Below are positions 1 to 8,531 of a DNA stretch of 64,000 nt, in pieces (the stretch's first letter is position 1; each line of letters begins with the position of its first letter). This DNA is from Mucilaginibacter rivuli. Its GTDB lineage: Bacteria > Bacteroidota > Bacteroidia > Sphingobacteriales > Sphingobacteriaceae. The stretch covers positions 124,001 to 188,000 of the forward strand of contig NZ_JAHXPQ010000006.1 of the NCBI RefSeq assembly GCF_019391655.1, given 5' to 3'. Position numbers and translations under genes: made by a program. The notes below the pieces were generated by a model. That model was not told the origin of the DNA and searched no databases. It was given only the letters and a program-made list of their open reading frames with translations.

Positions 1-1835
1 GCTCAACCGGGATATTTTACAGGCAATTTGCCTTTACCATGTCCATCGCCATTATGATATCGGCGGTTAACGCTTTAACCTTAAGCCCTGCACTGGCTGC
101 TTTATTTTTAAAGAGCAACCATGTGGGTAAAAACGGCGATCCTGCTGTTCAAAAAGGTTTTGTTGAGAAGTTTTACGCAGGCTTTAACAGCAGCTTTAGC
201 GCCATGACCAGCAGGTATATTGGTGGGCTTAAATTCCTGATCAAAAATAAATGGGTTGGTATTAGCGGGTTAGTAGTGGTAGTTTTAATTACTGTTTACC
301 TGGTAAACACCACCAAATCTGGCTTTATCCCTACCGAAGATCAGGGTTTCATTGCTGTATCGGTATCTACCCCTTCAGGAACATCATTAGATGCTACTAC
401 CAAAATTTTAAAACAAGCCGAAGATGCCGCAAGAGCATTACCGGCAGCGAGGTTTGTTGCGGCTATTGGGGGTTTTAACCTGTTAACCAATTCAACAAGT
501 CCTTCTGCTTCAGTATTTTTTGTTTTATTAAAACCTAACGAAGACCGCGGCGCTGTTAAGGATATTAATGCGATACAGGATGTGTTAAGAGGTAAACTGG
601 CAGCAATAACCAAAGGCAGTTTCTTTGTGTTTAGTTTTCCAACGGTGCCGGGTTTTAGTAATGTGGAAGCATTGGATGTAGTACTACAGGATAAAACCGG
701 CGGCAAGCTGGATAAATTTAGCGGCGTGGCCAATAATTTTATTGGTAAACTAATGGCTAAACCGGCCATAGCCTACGCCTTTACCAGCTTTAAAGCCGAT
801 TACCCCCAATTGCAGTTAGCTATTGATGATGATAAAGCCAACCAATTGGGTGTAAGTGTTAGGGATATCTTATCAACCATGCAGGCCTATTTTGGTAGCG
901 CCCAGGCTTCCGATTTTAACCGCTTTGGTAAATATTACAGGGTTGTCGTTCAGGCAGATATTGCCGACAGGGCAGATCCATCAGCTATCGATCGTGTGTT
1001 TGTAAAAAACAAAGCAGGCGAAATGGTCCCTATCAACACTTTAGTGAAACTAACCCGTGTATATGGTTCCGAAACGGTATCACGATACAACCTGTTCAAT
1101 TCAATACAAGTAAACGCAATACCTAAACCTGGCTTTAGCTCGGGTGATGCCATTAAAGCTATCCAGGAAACCGCGAAAGAGCAATTGCCATCGGGATATG
1201 ATTACCAGTTTTCTGGCCAAACACGCGAAGAGATATCTTCGGGTGGTCAATCTACTATTATATTTATGCTGTGCTTAGTGTTTGTATACTTCCTTTTAGC
1301 AGCGCAGTATGAAAGCTATATTTTGCCTTTAGCGGTTATCTTATCTATCCCAACCGGTATTTTAGGTGTATTTGTGGTATTGGGCTTAACAGGTATCGAA
1401 AATAACATTTACGTACAGGTAGCACTCATTATGCTGATCGGTTTGTTGGCCAAAAATGCCATCCTGATCATCGAGTTTGCTGTGCAGCGGCGCAAGGCTG
1501 GCCTCGGTTTGGTTGAGTCGGCCATTGAAGCCGCAAGGTTACGTATCCGCCCTATCATCATGACTTCGCTTGCCTTTGTGTTTGGGTTGTTCCCGATGAG
1601 TATTGCCACCGGGCCATCCGCTCAGGGTAACCACTCTATCAGTATAGGCGCAGCGGGAGGTATGGTTTCGGGCGTTATCCTGGGTTTATTTATTATCCCG
1701 GTATTGTTTGTCATCTTCCAGGGATTACAGGAACGATTTACAGGGGTACCGGTAGCCGCATTAACCGACGGACATGAGCATGGGCACCTTAACGGGCATA
1801 GCGTTAAAGAATTACAAGGAGAATTGAACGCATAA
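1..1835 (+). CDS. RND multidrug efflux permease (AcrB/HAE1 family), 3' part
   Basis: This is the C-terminal part of an inner-membrane RND proton antiporter that exports drugs or other hydrophobic compounds through a tripartite pump. The reading frame is open from base 3 and reads TGIFYRQFAFTM into the first in-frame ATG at 39, so the true start lies upstream of the window and that ATG is internal. The segment SAVNALTLSPAL is the classical RND transmembrane signature. A periplasmic docking/pore portion (GFIPTEDQGF onward) follows, then hydrophobic segments ending near residue 570 of the visible frame. The extreme C-terminus is His-rich (GHEHGHLNGHS), which is unusual for HAE1 pumps. The outer-membrane channel gene follows 33 bp downstream, so an adaptor-permease-channel operon is likely, with the adaptor outside the window. 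The family is clear; the substrate cannot be told. Confidence 0.93.
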   Translation, partial: STGIFYRQFAFTMSIAIMISAVNALTLSPALAALFLKSNHVGKNGDPAVQKGFVEKFYAGFNSSFSAMTSRYIGGLKFLIKNKWVGISGLVVVVLITVYLVNTTKSGFIPTEDQGFIAVSVSTPSGTSLDATTKILKQAEDAARALPAARFVAAIGGFNLLTNSTSPSASVFFVLLKPNEDRGAVKDINAIQDVLRGKLAAITKGSFFVFSFPTVPGFSNVEALDVVLQDKTGGKLDKFSGVANNFIGKLMAKPAIAYAFTSFKADYPQLQLAIDDDKANQLGVSVRDILSTMQAYFGSAQASDFNRFGKYYRVVVQADIADRADPSAIDRVFVKNKAGEMVPINTLVKLTRVYGSETVSRYNLFNSIQVNAIPKPGFSSGDAIKAIQETAKEQLPSGYDYQFSGQTREEISSGGQSTIIFMLCLVFVYFLLAAQYESYILPLAVILSIPTGILGVFVVLGLTGIENNIYVQVALIMLIGLLAKNAILIIEFAVQRRKAGLGLVESAIEAARLRIRPIIMTSLAFVFGLFPMSIATGPSAQGNHSISIGAAGGMVSGVILGLFIIPVLFVIFQGLQERFTGVPVAALTDGHEHGHLNGHSVKELQGELNA

Positions 1836-1868
1836 GCGGGACATTCCATCACAATTTAAAATAAGAAC

Positions 1869-3281
1869 ATGAAAAAATATATAAGCGGGCTAAGCTTAAT
1901 GGTGTTGCTGTTAAGCGCCTGTTCTGTATCGAAAGATATTGAAACACCCAAAGCCGAAGTGCCGGTGACTTTCAGGAATAGTGTTGCCACAACAGATACC
2001 GGCAGTATTGCCGATATACAATGGAAGCGTTTTTTTACAACGCCTGCACTCCAAAAACTGATAGATAGCGCCGTGGTAAAAAACTATGATATGCAGATCG
2101 CTGTTAAAAACATAGAAGCATCGCAACTATTGTTTAAACAGGTGAAATGGAACTATGTTCCGCAGGTTGCCTTGAACGTTACGGCCAATAGCAATCGCCC
2201 GTCCGACAATAGCGTTACCGGCTTAAGTTTGAGCCAGTATAATATTGGTTCAAGCCATATTGAAGATTATTCGGCTAACCTCTCATTATCATGGGAAGCT
2301 GATATATGGGCCAAAATACGCAACCAGCAAAAAGGCGCCTTAGCAGCATACCTGCAAACTAACGAGGCAAGAAAGCTGATCCAAACCAATATAGTAGCCG
2401 GCGTATCGCAGGGGTATTATAACCTGCTGATGCTTGATGAGCAGTTAAACATCGCTCAACGAAATGTAAAATTGAACGATAGCACATTACAGATCATCCG
2501 TTTACAATATACCGCTGGCCAGGTTACCTCACTTGCGGTGCAGCAGGCAGAAGCACAACGGTTAGCTGCGGCGCAACTGGTACCACAATTTGAGCAAAAT
2601 ATAGCCATACAAGAAAATGCCTTAAGTATATTAACCGGTGTTTTACCCGGCAAAATTGAACGGACCGCTATCCGGGATGAAGGCATAACGAGCAGCAATT
2701 TAGGTACAGGTGTTCCGGCAGGTATTGTATCGCGCCGGCCAGATGTAAAAAGTGCTGAACTGGCATTAAACATTGCCAACGCTAACGTTGGTATTACCAA
2801 AGCCAATATGTACCCTGCATTGCGCATTACTGCTACCGGAGGTGTAAACTCCTTTAAGGCAAGTAACTGGTTCAATATCCCGGCTTCATTGTTTGGGGTG
2901 GTGGCAGGCAGTGTGGTGCAACCGTTGGTAGCCCGTAAAGAGTTAAGCACCAATTACAAAGTTGCGCAGGTAAACCGCGAAAAAGTGGTATTGCAGTTCC
3001 GCCAGTCGGTTTTAAATGCTGTTGGCGAGGTATCAGATGCATTGGTAAGCATTGAAAAACTAAAAGTACAGCAAGTTATAGCCGCTAATAGGGTAAGCAC
3101 TTTGCAAAAAGCCACAGGCAATGCCAACCTGTTGTTCAGGAACGGGATGGCTAATTACCTCGAGGTAATTACCGCCCAAAGTAATGTGCTGCAAAGCGAG
3201 CTGGAATTATCAGTCATCAAACGTAATGAGTTAAATGCCATATCTGAGCTTTACCGTTCATTAGGTGGTGGTTGGAATTAA
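1869..3281 (+). CDS. Outer-membrane efflux lipoprotein (OprM/NodT family)
   Basis: This is the TolC-like outer-membrane channel of the RND pump encoded just upstream. The N-terminus MKKYISGLSLMVLLLSACS is a lipoprotein signal peptide with the lipidated Cys at about residue 18. Two outer-membrane efflux repeats follow, one around residues 60-250 and one around 270-465, rich in long Ala/Gln helices. The segment ending SRRPDVKSAELAL is the usual family signature. At 470 aa it is a normal length for NodT/OprM proteins. It is co-oriented with the RND gene after a 33-bp gap and followed by hairpins, so it is the last gene of the pump operon. Confidence in the family is high; the exported substrate is unknown. 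Confidence 0.93.
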   Translation: MKKYISGLSLMVLLLSACSVSKDIETPKAEVPVTFRNSVATTDTGSIADIQWKRFFTTPALQKLIDSAVVKNYDMQIAVKNIEASQLLFKQVKWNYVPQVALNVTANSNRPSDNSVTGLSLSQYNIGSSHIEDYSANLSLSWEADIWAKIRNQQKGALAAYLQTNEARKLIQTNIVAGVSQGYYNLLMLDEQLNIAQRNVKLNDSTLQIIRLQYTAGQVTSLAVQQAEAQRLAAAQLVPQFEQNIAIQENALSILTGVLPGKIERTAIRDEGITSSNLGTGVPAGIVSRRPDVKSAELALNIANANVGITKANMYPALRITATGGVNSFKASNWFNIPASLFGVVAGSVVQPLVARKELSTNYKVAQVNREKVVLQFRQSVLNAVGEVSDALVSIEKLKVQQVIAANRVSTLQKATGNANLLFRNGMANYLEVITAQSNVLQSELELSVIKRNELNAISELYRSLGGGWN

Positions 3282-3363
3282 CCTGAATAGTAACAGGCTA
3301 ATGCGGGATTCCTGTTATTAATAACTGGTTATAACATGCTCCGTGGCTTGCCAATGTCCATAA

Positions 3364-3410
3364 AAAATTAATACGATCAGGTAACAGTGTTACCTGATCG
3401 CATTAATTTT
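3364..3410. terminator. Bidirectional Rho-independent terminator
   Basis: A 12-bp perfect stem (3374-3385 with 3389-3400, loop AGT) is extended by a 9-bp A/T-rich stem (3364-3372 with 3402-3410) across one mismatch. A-runs on the left and T-runs on the right let it work on both strands. It lies between the convergent efflux-channel and cdaA genes. A weaker 7-bp hairpin at 3291-3317 precedes it on the plus strand. Confidence 0.85.
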
Positions 3411-3476
3411 AAATACGGTTCCGGGCATAATTTTATCTCCCTTATTCAATATATAAGTTGCCGCACCTTACATTGC

Positions 3477-4268
3477 CTAAAAATCCTTGTTCAACAGTTT
3501 TTCCAATTCGGCAAAGCTGATATTCATTTTTACACGGCCATGTTTGGCATATGATATTTCGCCGGTTTCTTCGGAGATAATAAGTGCAGTGGCATCATTA
3601 GCTTCGGATACGCCAATACCCGCCCGGTGGCGTAAACCAAACTGTGGCGGCAAATCAGTATTATCAGTTAAGGGCAAAATACAACTGGCCGATTTGATCT
3701 TGTTCTCTGCGATAACAACAGCGCCATCATGCAGGGGGCTGTTCTTTTGGAAAATACTTTCGAGCAAACGTTTTGATATTTTGGCATCTACAAGCTCGCA
3801 GCTGTTTTGGTAAAATTGCTCATCGTAATATTTGGCAAACACAATGAGCGCACCTGTACGGCTCTGTTTCATGCTTTTGCAGGCATCAATAATGGGTTTA
3901 ATACGTATCAGGTTATTGCGTTCAGCATCATTTTTACCAAAAAAGTACCGCCACCATGCTTTATTACGCTGTAATGAGGCATTCTTCCCGACAAGGAGCA
4001 GGAAACGCCGTATCTCTTGCTGAAAGACTACAATGAGCGCCAATATACCTACGTTAACAAAGTTTTCGAGGATCTGCGTAAGCAAAGGCATTTCGAGTTT
4101 GCGCACCAAAAAATACAATGCCCAAATAAGGGCAAGCCCGATAAAAATATTGGCAGCAATGGTTCCGCGGATGAGGTTGTATAACTGATAGATGATAATA
4201 GCTACAACAACAATATCCAGCAAATCGAAAAAACGAAATTTAAACAAATGAAAATCGAGCGATTGCAT
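3477..4268 (-). CDS. cdaA: Diadenylate cyclase CdaA (DisA_N domain, membrane-bound)
   Basis: This enzyme condenses two ATP into the second messenger cyclic di-AMP. Three hydrophobic segments (about residues 15-35, 40-57 and 65-85) anchor it in the inner membrane, as in CdaA. The cytoplasmic DAC domain carries both catalytic signatures: DGA at 181-183 (in SPLHDGAVVI) and RHR at 213-215 (in GLRHRAGIGVSE). The length of 263 aa is standard. It is the last gene of a minus-strand run with the TerC-type and polyprenyl synthase genes (29-bp gap upstream). In Bacteroidota c-di-AMP is linked to osmotic and cell-wall homeostasis, which is known for the family and not shown here. Confidence 0.95.
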   Translation of the reverse strand: MQSLDFHLFKFRFFDLLDIVVVAIIIYQLYNLIRGTIAANIFIGLALIWALYFLVRKLEMPLLTQILENFVNVGILALIVVFQQEIRRFLLLVGKNASLQRNKAWWRYFFGKNDAERNNLIRIKPIIDACKSMKQSRTGALIVFAKYYDEQFYQNSCELVDAKISKRLLESIFQKNSPLHDGAVVIAENKIKSASCILPLTDNTDLPPQFGLRHRAGIGVSEANDATALIISEETGEISYAKHGRVKMNISFAELEKLLNKDF

Positions 4269-4297
4269 GTAGCGAAGTTAACAAGTTTTTACGCTTA

Positions 4298-5347
4298 TTA
4301 AACAGCTACTTCCTTTTTTGGGAAGAGCAGCGATGCCACAACACTGATGACCAAAATGAGCAAGATAACCAGCAGAGAGTTCATGGTAGTTAAACCAATA
4401 TGCTCGGCGTACTCGCCGGCCAGCATTTTGACACCTATAAAAGCCAGCAGCACCGCTAAACCAACTTTTAAGTAGTGGAACTTATCAATAATATTCACCA
4501 GCAAAAAAAACATGGAACGTAGCCCAAGTATGGCAAATATGTTGGAGAAGAATACAATGTAAGGATCTTTAGTTACCGAAAATACAGCAGGTATAGAATC
4601 AACAGCAAATACCAGGTCTGTAAACTCGATAATGAGCAGCACCAAAAACAAAGGCGTTATCATCCTTTTGGAGTTTTGTTTGATAAAAAACCGATCGCCC
4701 TCAAAGCTACGGTGTACTGCAAAGTATTTTGATGCCAGCTTTACTATCTTGTGGTTCTCGGTATCAACCTCATCTTCCTTATCGCGGTTAATAAACATCG
4801 TAACGCCGGTATAAACTAAAAACGCACCGAATAGGTATAGTATCCATTCGAACCGGCTGATAAGCGCCGCACCTACAAATACGAATATAAAACGCATTGC
4901 TATGGCGCCAACTATCCCCCAGAACAACACTTTATGATAATGTTTAGGGCTTACCTTAAAAGCGGTAAATATCAACACCATCACAAAAATATTATCAACC
5001 GAAAGCGCATACTCAACAACGTATCCGGTAATAAACTCGAGCGACAGGTTTTGGCGGTAAATATCCAGGCTGGACTCCAGATCGGCGGGGTTGAGTTTAA
5101 GGTGGTGAAGGTGAGCGATGTTTACGGCTTGCAGATCGGCGTAGGTTTTTATGCCATGCAGCATATCGCCGTAGCGATAGATCAACATGTAGAATATTAC
5201 CGCGAAGGTGACCCATATCAAACTCATAGTAGCAGCGCGTTTTAGCGTTACAGGCTGGCCGGGTTTTGAGAACAAGCCCAGATCAATAGCCAGCATAGCC
5301 ACAACAAAAACAATAAAACCGCTGATAAACAGGAGTTCGTTCGACAT
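4298..5347 (-). CDS. TerC/Alx-type integral membrane protein
   Basis: A polytopic inner-membrane protein of the TerC family (tellurite-resistance associated; the Alx branch is linked to manganese and pH homeostasis). Around eight or nine hydrophobic helices are visible. Family features include the acidic intramembrane pattern EYALSVDNIFVM and, in the second half, EFTDLVFAVDSIPAVFSVT, which together supply the conserved Asp/Glu residues thought to bind metal. At 349 aa it has the usual Alx length. The start codon is one base after the stop codon of the upstream polyprenyl synthase gene, so the two are almost certainly cotranscribed. The ion handled is not inferable from sequence. Confidence 0.92.
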   Translation of the reverse strand: MSNELLFISGFIVFVVAMLAIDLGLFSKPGQPVTLKRAATMSLIWVTFAVIFYMLIYRYGDMLHGIKTYADLQAVNIAHLHHLKLNPADLESSLDIYRQNLSLEFITGYVVEYALSVDNIFVMVLIFTAFKVSPKHYHKVLFWGIVGAIAMRFIFVFVGAALISRFEWILYLFGAFLVYTGVTMFINRDKEDEVDTENHKIVKLASKYFAVHRSFEGDRFFIKQNSKRMITPLFLVLLIIEFTDLVFAVDSIPAVFSVTKDPYIVFFSNIFAILGLRSMFFLLVNIIDKFHYLKVGLAVLLAFIGVKMLAGEYAEHIGLTTMNSLLVILLILVISVVASLLFPKKEVAV

Positions 5348-5348
5348 A

Positions 5349-6320
5349 TTATTTATTCCTTTCTGTTGTGTAACGCACCAATTGTTCTAACGATGTGCGG
5401 GCCTCTCCTTCCGGGAAGGTATTGAGAATGGCAAAGGCATCATCCTGGTAAATTTTCATCTGGCTTTCGGCATATTGCAGGCCACCTGTACTTTTTACGA
5501 AGTTGATGATTTCGGCTATCTTTTTAGGCTCATCGTTATGATTTTTCACGAGGTTGATCATGCGTTTTTTATCTGACGACGAAGCCTGGTTTAAAGCATA
5601 TATCAGCGGTAGGGTTATTTTTTTCTCTTTGATATCGATGCCGAGGGGTTTCCCTACATCGTCTGTACCAAAATCAAACATATCATCCTTTATCTGGAAA
5701 GCTATACCTATCTTCTCGCCAAACAAACGCATTTTTTCAACTGTAGTTTCATCCGCGCCTGATGATGCCGCGCCACAGGCACAGCATGAAGCGATAAGCG
5801 ATGCCGTTTTCTGGCGGATCACATCGTAATAAATGGCTTCGTCAATATCCAGGCGGCGTACCTTTTCTATCTGTAGCAATTCGCCCTCACTCATTTGGCG
5901 AACAGCCTCGGATACGATGCGCAGCAGGTGAAAATCGTTATGTTCAACAGACAACAGCAGGCCTTTAGACAAAAGGAAATCTCCTACTAAAACGGCTATC
6001 TTATTTTTCCAAAGGGCATTGATAGAAAAAAAGCCACGGCGCTGGTACGAGTTATCAACCACATCATCGTGTACCAGGCTTGCGGTATGCAACAACTCTA
6101 CCAGGGCCGCGCCACGGTAAGTGCTTTCGTTAATACCATCGCATAAACTGGCCGACAGAAACACAAACATGGGCCGTATTTGCTTGCCCTTACGTTTTAC
6201 AATGTAATGTGTAATGCGATCGAGTAAGGGTACCGAGCTTTTCATTGATGCGGTAAACTTCTCTTCGAAGGCATCAATTTCGGCGGCTATGGGTTTTTTT
6301 ATCTCGTCTATGCTTAGCAT
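5349..6320 (-). CDS. Long-chain trans-polyprenyl diphosphate synthase
   Basis: This enzyme elongates farnesyl/geranylgeranyl diphosphate with isopentenyl diphosphate to make the side chain of respiratory quinones (menaquinone in Bacteroidota). Both Asp-rich motifs are intact: the first, DDVVD, at residues 85-89 within LVHDDVVDNSYQRRG, and the second, DDMFD, at 212-216 within QIKDDMFDFG. Small residues just before the first motif suit a long-chain product, as in IspB/HepT, but the exact chain length cannot be read. At 323 aa the length is typical. It heads the minus-strand group with the TerC-type and cdaA genes. Confidence 0.92.
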   Translation of the reverse strand: MLSIDEIKKPIAAEIDAFEEKFTASMKSSVPLLDRITHYIVKRKGKQIRPMFVFLSASLCDGINESTYRGAALVELLHTASLVHDDVVDNSYQRRGFFSINALWKNKIAVLVGDFLLSKGLLLSVEHNDFHLLRIVSEAVRQMSEGELLQIEKVRRLDIDEAIYYDVIRQKTASLIASCCACGAASSGADETTVEKMRLFGEKIGIAFQIKDDMFDFGTDDVGKPLGIDIKEKKITLPLIYALNQASSSDKKRMINLVKNHNDEPKKIAEIINFVKSTGGLQYAESQMKIYQDDAFAILNTFPEGEARTSLEQLVRYTTERNK

Positions 6321-6485
6321 GGGGTACAGGTGGCATTTACGCGTAATAAACGTGTAAACACCTATACCGCAAACATAAGGTAAAAATCAGTTTAAAAATA
6401 GCTGGGAACGGCAAAAGCTTTGAAGGTTCGTATTTTTATGTGATAATATGGCTATTTGTTTTACTTTTGCACTCCCACAAAAACG

Positions 6486-6572
6486 GAGAAATGTCTGAGT
6501 GGTCGAAAGAGCACGCCTGGAAAGTGTGTATACGCCAAAAGTGTATCGAGAGTTCGAATCTCTCTTTCTCCG
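6486..6572 (+). tRNA. tRNA-Ser (anticodon GGA)
   Basis: The 7-bp acceptor stem pairs GGAGAAA (6486-6492) with TTTCTCC (6565-6571), followed by discriminator G6572. The anticodon arm has a 5-bp stem around loop CTGGAAA with anticodon GGA at 6520-6522. A long variable arm, as expected for tRNA-Ser, precedes the T arm (GAGAG, loop TTCGAAT, CTCTC). CCA is not encoded. Its 3' end is repeated near 16.2 kb, which marks it as a likely integration target. Confidence 0.97.
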
Positions 6573-6573
6573 C
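6553..6573 (+). repeat. Left direct repeat (attL-like), 3' end of tRNA-Ser
   Basis: This covers the tRNA T-loop, T stem, acceptor 3' strand, discriminator G and one further C. It matches 16204-16224 at 20 of 21 positions; the only difference is C6560 against A16211. The functional tRNA gene is on this side. Confidence 0.75.
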
Positions 6574-6597
6574 AGCTTATACTTGTCAACAACGCTA

Positions 6598-6627
6598 AAA
6601 ACCCATTTAAAATATTAAGTGGGTTTT
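6598..6627 (+). terminator. Terminator after tRNA-Ser
   Basis: A 13-bp stem (6598-6610 with 6615-6627, one G-T type wobble) closes on the loop AATA and runs into further T residues. It lies 25 bases after the tRNA 3' end, inside the putative island, so the present tRNA transcript would end within the inserted DNA. Confidence 0.75.
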
Positions 6628-6671
6628 GTTTTTATAATATTTTATTTAACCATCTAATATCATCTCAAAAG

Positions 6672-6685
6672 ATGACCATCGTCAT
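6672..6685. promoter_or_regulatory. Putative Crp-family site 1 (TGA-N6-TCA)
   Basis: The dyad ATGA-CCATCG-TCAT is centred at 6678.5. A -7-like element (CAGTTTTG, one mismatch to TAnnTTTG) is centred 33 bp downstream at 6711.5, which puts the dyad near -41.5 from the inferred start of transcription, the class II activator position. It is the likely binding site for the receiver-Crp protein encoded at 13778-14830. Binding is inferred. Confidence 0.55.
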
Positions 6686-6735
6686 TATTTAGACAACCAT
6701 TAATGCCCAGTTTTGCAGTACCAAATCGGCAAAAC

Positions 6736-7164
6736 ATGAACATTACAAGCACCGACACCCAACTCGAATACGAATTACAGGACCTTTACATCGCAAGCAA
6801 GCATTGGCTATCCGACATCGCTTTTGCTGAGGATGAAGCTAAATTTTTTCATACTGTAATAGACAAATATATTAAGCCGGATATCATCAACGGGCATGAT
6901 GCAAAGCTGCATCATTGCAAAATGATGCTTTACCAACAACAATTTGAGGTGATCGATCTTAGAAATAACGTTGCTGCCTATTTAGCGTTTCTTACTCCTC
7001 TTATCAGTGATACGAGTAAAAAAATAGGCATTGAACTAATTGAAACACATTCAATGTTGACAGATCGCATTGCAGCGTTATTGGACGCTGTCAGGTTATT
7101 GAAGGCGGAACTTTTTGCCCTTGCAGAAGATGTGATAGATAATGAGAGAAACCTTTTTATTTAA
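6736..7164 (+). CDS. Uncharacterized helical cytoplasmic protein
   Basis: I do not recognise a family. From the ATG at 6736 it is a 142-aa protein with no signal peptide or membrane segment, rich in Leu, Ala, Asp and Glu with long amphipathic stretches that predict a mostly alpha-helical bundle. A longer frame starts at 6703, but that ATG lies upstream of the inferred transcription start near 6720, so 6736 is preferred. It begins the first transcription unit of the putative island, under the dyad at 6672-6685, and stops 11 bp before the CoA-transferase gene. A stress-related role alongside that gene is only guilt by association. Confidence 0.75.
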   Translation: MNITSTDTQLEYELQDLYIASKHWLSDIAFAEDEAKFFHTVIDKYIKPDIINGHDAKLHHCKMMLYQQQFEVIDLRNNVAAYLAFLTPLISDTSKKIGIELIETHSMLTDRIAALLDAVRLLKAELFALAEDVIDNERNLFI

Positions 7165-7175
7165 AATAGGGTCAA

Positions 7176-8468
7176 ATGCTACAAATAAACTACATATCGG
7201 CACAAGAAGCCGTAAAGAATATTAGATCGGGCAACAGGGTTTTTATTCATGGCAGCGCGGCAACGCCTGTTTGTCTGGTAAATGCGTTACAAAACAGATA
7301 TAACGAGATAAACGACGTTGAACTGGTAAGCATTACTACTTTAGGCGATGTTAACTTCGATAAGCCTGAGCATCGCAAATCTTTCTTTTTTAATTCGCTG
7401 TTTGTTTCGGCCGCAACACGGGATGTAGTAAACAGCAATAATGGCGATTATGTACCTGTATTTTTAAGCCAGATCCCCCAACTATTCCGCAAAAATATCC
7501 TTCCTATCGATGTTGCACTGATCCACGTTTCGCCACCCGACGCGCATGGGTATTGCTCTTTAGGCACATCAGTAGATATTGCAAGGGCTGCTGTTGATAT
7601 TGCGAAATACGTAATAGCGCAGGTTAACCCCTTAATGCCACGTACCCACGGGGATAGTTTTATCCATATCAATAAAATTGATGCTATGGTTTGGCAAAAG
7701 GCTGAACTACCAGAGGTTGATTACTCATTTGATGTAAGCGCGGCTGTAGAAAAGATAGGATATAATATTGCATCGCTGGTAGAAGATGGGGCTACGTTAC
7801 AATTAGGTATCGGGAGTATACCCGATCAGGTTTTAAAGAACCTGTCCACGCACAAAAATTTAGGTATTCATAGTGAAATGATATCAGACGGAGTGATTCC
7901 GCTTATTGAAAAAGGGATCATTAATAACAGTCAGAAAAAATTAAATGTGGGGCACTCCGTCACCGCATTTATTACCGGTACACGTAAGTTATATGATTTT
8001 GTAAATGATAACCCGGGGGTGCGGGTAATGGATATCGCGTATGTTAATGACACCAGTATCATCAGGCAAAATGCTAAAGCTACCGCTATAAACAGCGCTA
8101 TAGAAATTGACCTTACAGGGCAGGTATGTTCAGATTCTATTGGTACTTACCAGTACTCCGGTATTGGCGGCCAGATGGATTTTATCCGCGGAGCATCCTT
8201 ATCAGAAGATGGAAAGCCTATTATCGCCCTGCCATCACAAACCAGCAAAGGCATTAGCCGGATAGTACCCTTTTTAAAAGAAGGAGCCGGCGTAGTTACT
8301 ACCCGCGGGCATGTACATTGGGTGGTTACAGAGTACGGTATAGTAAACCTGTTTGGCAAAAATTTAAAGCAACGTGCACAGGCCCTCATACAAATTGCGC
8401 ACCCTAACCATAGGGAATGGCTTGAAATTGCGTTTTACGAAAGGTTTAAAAAGGATATGCTTTCGTAA
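7176..8468 (+). CDS. Acetyl-CoA hydrolase/transferase (4-hydroxybutyrate CoA-transferase type)
   Basis: A class I CoA-transferase family enzyme that moves CoA between acetyl-CoA and another carboxylate, or hydrolyses acyl-CoA. The N-terminal domain spans about residues 1-190, including HVSPPDAHGYCSLG at 118-130. The C-terminal domain contains GATLQLGIGSIPDQVL at 205-220 and the putative catalytic Glu234 in IHSEMISDGV, which forms the gamma-glutamyl-CoA thioester in this family. The second half ends with the usual TRGHVHWVVTEYG stretch. The length of 430 aa is normal. It follows the small helical gene by 11 bp and would support acetate, succinate or butyrate-type CoA exchange when respiration is limited; the substrate is not determinable. 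Confidence 0.9.
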   Translation: MLQINYISAQEAVKNIRSGNRVFIHGSAATPVCLVNALQNRYNEINDVELVSITTLGDVNFDKPEHRKSFFFNSLFVSAATRDVVNSNNGDYVPVFLSQIPQLFRKNILPIDVALIHVSPPDAHGYCSLGTSVDIARAAVDIAKYVIAQVNPLMPRTHGDSFIHINKIDAMVWQKAELPEVDYSFDVSAAVEKIGYNIASLVEDGATLQLGIGSIPDQVLKNLSTHKNLGIHSEMISDGVIPLIEKGIINNSQKKLNVGHSVTAFITGTRKLYDFVNDNPGVRVMDIAYVNDTSIIRQNAKATAINSAIEIDLTGQVCSDSIGTYQYSGIGGQMDFIRGASLSEDGKPIIALPSQTSKGISRIVPFLKEGAGVVTTRGHVHWVVTEYGIVNLFGKNLKQRAQALIQIAHPNHREWLEIAFYERFKKDMLS

Positions 8469-8531
8469 CCCGGCCCGACCGATGTATATACTATGCTGAA
8501 ATGTTCCATTTATACCTAATCAATATAAGCC

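Noticed and set aside
2456..2953. 165-codon minus-strand frame inside the efflux channel gene
   Set aside because: Antisense shadow; the plus-strand gene is unmistakable.
6456..6692. 78-codon frame across the tRNA
   Set aside because: It runs through tRNA-Ser and its terminator; no protein-like features.
8497..8508. Partial TGA-N6-CCA dyad upstream of the UspA gene
   Set aside because: One half-site is wrong and no -7 box lies 33 or 55 bp downstream before the start codon, so it does not fit the other four sites.
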